Source: a bacterium (lineage in GTDB: Bacteria > Actinomycetota > Acidimicrobiia > UBA5794 > ZC4RG35). From it: 8,538 nucleotides of DNA. How positions within the stretch are numbered: the stretch's first letter is position 1; each line of letters opens with the position of its first letter. Position numbers and translations under genes: made by a program. The DNA lies in NCBI GenBank assembly GCA_028819835.1, contig JAPPKR010000002.1:1-8538 (forward strand), written 5' to 3'. Shown here in pieces: positions 6,478-8,538 of the stretch. A model generated the notes under the pieces. The model had not been told where the DNA came from. It searched no databases and saw only the letters and a program-made list of their open reading frames with translations.

Positions 6478-7029
6478 CTATACCTCCAGCAACTCGGCTT
6501 CCTTGCGCCTCAGCAGCTCATCCACCTGCTTTACCGTCTGATCGGTCAGATCCTGAAGCTGCCTCTCCGCGCGGTGAAGGTCGTCATCCGAGCATAACCC
6601 CTTGAGGGCTTCCAAGTCTGACTTTGCCCCGCGACGGACGTTCCGGACGGATACCCTGCCGTCCTCCGCCTGCCGGCGAACTATGCGAATCAACTCCATC
6701 CGGCGTTCCTCGGTCAAGGGCGGAAAGGCCAGCCTGATCACCACCCCGTCGTTAGCGGGGTTGATCCCGAGACTTGAACCGTGGAGCGCCTTCTCTATCT
6801 CGGGGATGGCGCTCTTGTCATATGGGTGGATCACCAGTAGCCGTGGATCAGGAACCGTGAAGTTGGCAAGCTGCTGGAGGGGAAGGGAGGCGCCGTAGTA
6901 GTTGACCCGCAGGTTCTGGACGATCTGAGGATTGGCCCGACCGGTTCGCACCACCGCGAATTGCCCGGTCACGAATTCCACGGAGCTCTCCATCAGGAGA
7001 TTGGCTTCCTCCAGAACCTCGTCGATCAT
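6478..7029 (-). CDS. frr: Ribosome recycling factor
   Basis: RRF acts with EF-G to split post-termination ribosomes from mRNA. The 183-residue length fits the family (about 185). Diagnostic segments are VRTGRANP (27-34), VNYYGASLPLQQLAN (43-57), the NDGVVIRLAFPPLTEERR block (~93-110) and VRNVRRGAKSDL (~127-138). The last two belong to the long three-helix bundle that contacts 23S rRNA. The ATG at 7029 is well supported: AGGAAG at 7035-7040 overlaps the pyrH stop with 5 nt spacing. It lies 9 nt after pyrH and 7 nt before cdsA. The pyrH-frr-cdsA order is among the most conserved in bacteria. Nothing in it looks damaged. Confidence 0.98.
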   Translation of the reverse strand: MIDEVLEEANLLMESSVEFVTGQFAVVRTGRANPQIVQNLRVNYYGASLPLQQLANFTVPDPRLLVIHPYDKSAIPEIEKALHGSSLGINPANDGVVIRLAFPPLTEERRMELIRIVRRQAEDGRVSVRNVRRGAKSDLEALKGLCSDDDLHRAERQLQDLTDQTVKQVDELLRRKEAELLEV

Positions 7030-7038
7030 GAGAACTTC

Positions 7039-7749
7039 CTAGCCCACCCTGGTGCCGAGCGGCTCGCCGATCAGAGCCCGGTACACATTGCCTGGTCCGG
7101 ACATGTCAAACACAACGATAGGGAGGCCGTGCTCCCGACAGAGCGTAATCGCGGTCATATCCATGACCTTCAGGTTCTGTGAGATGACGTCCATGTAGGA
7201 AGCGGACTCCAACAGCCGGGCGGAGGAGTCGAGATGAGGATCGGCGCTGTACACACCGTCCACCTTGCTGGCTTTCAGCACCACTTCCGCTCCGATCTCT
7301 ATTGCCCGCAGTGCGGCGGTGGTGTCGGTTGTGAAAAACGGGTTGCCGGTTCCGGCCACGAAGATGACGATCCGTCCCTTCTCGAGGTGGCGCACCGCAC
7401 GGTTGCGGATGTACGGTTCACTGACCTGCCGCATCGTGATGGCGCTCATCACCCGGGTGGTCATCCCGTGTTTCTCCAAGGCGTCACGCAGCGCCAAGCC
7501 GTTCATCACCGTGGCGAGCATCCCCATGTAATCAGCCGTGGCGGGATCGAGGCCTCGGGCGGCCAGGGCGGTGCCCCGGAAGAAGTTCCCCCCTCCCACC
7601 ACCACCGAGATCTCGGTTCCCATCTCCCGCGCCCTGCTTATCTCCCCGGCAAGGGTCGCGACTGTGGCCGGATCGATCCCGAACCCCCCTTCCTGTTCGC
7701 AGAACGCCTCCCCCGACAGCTTGAGAAGGACCCGACGGGAGGAAGTCAT
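7039..7749 (-). CDS. pyrH: Uridylate kinase (UMP kinase)
   Basis: PyrH is the bacterial UMP kinase of the amino-acid-kinase fold. It makes UDP from UMP and ATP, usually as a hexamer controlled by GTP and UTP. The 236-residue product has the phosphate-binding LLKLSGE (8-14), [11 protein letters not shown] (49-59), the UMP-binding [17 protein letters not shown] block (133-149), [10 protein letters not shown] (162-171) and DMTAITLC (197-204). The ATG at 7749 shares its A with the tsf stop (TGATG), a 1-nt overlap. AGGA sits 6 nt upstream inside tsf, so coupling to tsf translation is likely. The length and all key motifs are normal. Confidence 0.98.
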   Translation of the reverse strand: MTSSRRVLLKLSGEAFCEQEGGFGIDPATVATLAGEISRAREMGTEISVVVGGGNFFRGTALAARGLDPATADYMGMLATVMNGLALRDALEKHGMTTRVMSAITMRQVSEPYIRNRAVRHLEKGRIVIFVAGTGNPFFTTDTTAALRAIEIGAEVVLKASKVDGVYSADPHLDSSARLLESASYMDVISQNLKVMDMTAITLCREHGLPIVVFDMSGPGNVYRALIGEPLGTRVG

Positions 7750-8369
7750 CAGGATTCCTGCTCACCCACCGCCAGTCGCGCCACCCGGCGGATCTTGACG
7801 TTTTCGCCCACCCGCGCGGCCAGCGTCTTCACCATATCTCCAACCGTCCCCTCGTACTTCTGGGAGTTGACGAACTCCTGTTCGGTGAGAACGTTTTCGA
7901 CAAAGAATTTCTCCATGCGGCCGTCCACAATCCGGGGAATGATCGCATCAGGCTTGCCCTCGGTCCGCGCGCTGCGCGCGATGAGATCACGCTCATGCGA
8001 GAGGACATCTTCGGGAACCTCGTCCCGCTCGATCCAGCGTGGCGCCGACCACGAGACATGCATGGCGATGTCGTTGGCAACCTCATTGAATTCCGGGCTC
8101 TTGGCGACGAAGTCGGTTTCGCAGGCCAACTCGATCAAGACACCCATCACCGGATGGCCGGACTGATGGTGAAGATAACTCCCGACCGTTCCCTCGTTGG
8201 CATCGCGATCGGCCCGCTTGGCCGCTTGGGAGAGGCCCTGCTCCCGGAGAAGATCATGTGCTTTGTCCATGTCCCCACCCGCCTCGACGAGGGCTTTCTT
8301 GGCGTCCATCATTCCCACTCCGGCCCGTCTCCGTAGACGCTGGACGTCCTTGGCTGTGAACTCAGCCAC
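7749..8369 (-). CDS. tsf: Translation elongation factor Ts (short form, GTG start)
   Basis: EF-Ts is the guanine-nucleotide exchange factor that reloads EF-Tu with GTP. I chose GTG at 8369 ([10 protein letters not shown]), giving 206 residues. It aligns with the family's usual N-terminus, has AAGGAG at 8379-8384 with 9 nt spacing, and overlaps the rpsB stop by one base (TAGTG). An ATG at 8474 would add 35 residues, but those are the rpsB tail read in another frame. The N-terminal UBA-like domain has [11 protein letters not shown] (17-27), and the core has [13 protein letters not shown] (78-90) with the invariant TDFV. The C-terminus has [10 protein letters not shown] (171-180). The product is ~70 residues shorter than E. 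coli EF-Ts (283) and lacks a second core repeat, like the ~200-residue Thermus form. It overlaps pyrH by 1 nt. Confidence 0.96.
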   Translation of the reverse strand: MAEFTAKDVQRLRRRAGVGMMDAKKALVEAGGDMDKAHDLLREQGLSQAAKRADRDANEGTVGSYLHHQSGHPVMGVLIELACETDFVAKSPEFNEVANDIAMHVSWSAPRWIERDEVPEDVLSHERDLIARSARTEGKPDAIIPRIVDGRMEKFFVENVLTEQEFVNSQKYEGTVGDMVKTLAARVGENVKIRRVARLAVGEQES

Positions 8370-8538
8370 TATCTGCCGCTCCTTGCTCGGGATCCGGGCG
8401 CCGGGCCCTCCGAGGAGGATCCCTTCGTCTTCTTCTTCGTCTTCTTCTTCGCCATCTCTCTTCCTTCCTGGCATGCGCCTGCCACCAGGGAACAGAGCAA
8501 TTCGGCGGAACGGATGGCGTCGTCGTTGCCGGGTATCA
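8369..8538 (-). CDS. rpsB: 30S ribosomal protein S2, C-terminal end (partial)
   Basis: Only the last 55 codons are in the window. Reading from 8536, IPGNDDAIRSAEL is the strongly conserved S2 segment near the end of its alpha/beta domain, preceded by a codon ending in TG that would fit the usual Val. It is followed by a basic tail, AKKKTKKKTKG, and a Ser/Gly/Pro-rich end, stopping at TAG (8371-8369). The G of the stop is also the G of the tsf GTG start. The frame is distinct from the ATG frame that begins at 8474. S2 followed by EF-Ts is a near-universal bacterial order, which supports both calls. The S2 start and its promoter lie to the right of the window. Confidence 0.93.
   Translation of the reverse strand, partial: IPGNDDAIRSAELLCSLVAGACQEGREMAKKKTKKKTKGSSSEGPAPGSRARSGR
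8379..8384 (-). promoter_or_regulatory. Ribosome binding site of tsf (decides the GTG start)
   Basis: AAGGAG lies 9 nt before the GTG at 8369, inside the 3' end of rpsB. The ATG at 8474 has the weaker AGGAAGG-like stretch only within rpsB coding sequence, and using it would translate the S2 tail out of frame. This site and the homology of the resulting N-terminus favour the GTG. Confidence 0.7.
8423..8451 (-). repeat. Short tandem repeat (12-bp unit, ~2.4 copies) in the rpsB tail
   Basis: Two perfect copies of the 12-bp unit AAGAAGAAGACG on the coding strand are followed by a partial third. In the rpsB frame this encodes KKKT-KKKT-K, a basic C-terminal tail on ribosomal protein S2 that probably contacts rRNA. 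In the neighbouring frame the same tract reads as a poly-Glu/Asp stretch, which explains the false acidic extension that appears before tsf. Confidence 0.8.

Noticed and set aside
8370..8474. Acidic 35-residue N-terminal extension of EF-Ts from an ATG at 8474
   Set aside because: The segment is the Lys-rich rpsB tail read out of frame. The GTG at 8369 has a proper ribosome site and gives the standard EF-Ts N-terminus.

Overview
The window is a GC-rich chromosomal segment read entirely on the minus strand. It holds part or all of nine co-oriented genes, running from the right edge to the left: rpsB (3' end only) - tsf - pyrH - frr - cdsA - rseP - ispG - SDR oxidoreductase - cofG - cofH (5' part only). 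Gaps are tiny (largest 57 nt). Four junctions overlap by 1-4 nt, so this is very probably one long transcription unit or superoperon. No tRNA, rRNA, CRISPR array, insertion sequence or convincing factor-independent terminator was seen. Every long plus-strand frame is a shadow of a minus-strand gene.

Right part (about 8538-4197): the widely conserved bacterial core block. It covers translation (ribosomal protein S2, EF-Ts, ribosome recycling factor), pyrimidine nucleotide supply (UMP kinase), CDP-diacylglycerol synthesis (CdsA) and the site-2 intramembrane protease RseP/Rip1. Many bacteria have dxr (ispC) between cdsA and rseP; here there is only a 57-nt spacer. That spacer carries a small inverted-repeat structure overlapping the rseP ribosome-binding site.

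Left part (4200-1): ispG (MEP isoprenoid pathway) overlaps rseP and is followed by a short-chain dehydrogenase, itself overlapping cofG. cofG and cofH are the two radical-SAM halves of FO synthase, which makes the deazaflavin core of cofactor F420. In most Actinomycetota these halves are one fused FbiC protein; here they are separate genes. The cofH reading frame is open from its start to the window edge, which falls exactly on the first cysteine of the radical-SAM motif. It carries about 250 extra residues ahead of the recognisable CofH portion. This extension has a repeating strand-helix look that I cannot assign, and it is the most unusual item in the window.

Organism: the FbiC-like sequence of CofG, high GC, GTG starts and F420 genes suggest an actinobacterial lineage, possibly a deep-branching or uncultured one such as an Acidimicrobiia-like group. 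The split FO synthase and short EF-Ts are not typical of the well-known actinobacterial genera, and Chloroflexota cannot be excluded. The assignment is an inference without database support.
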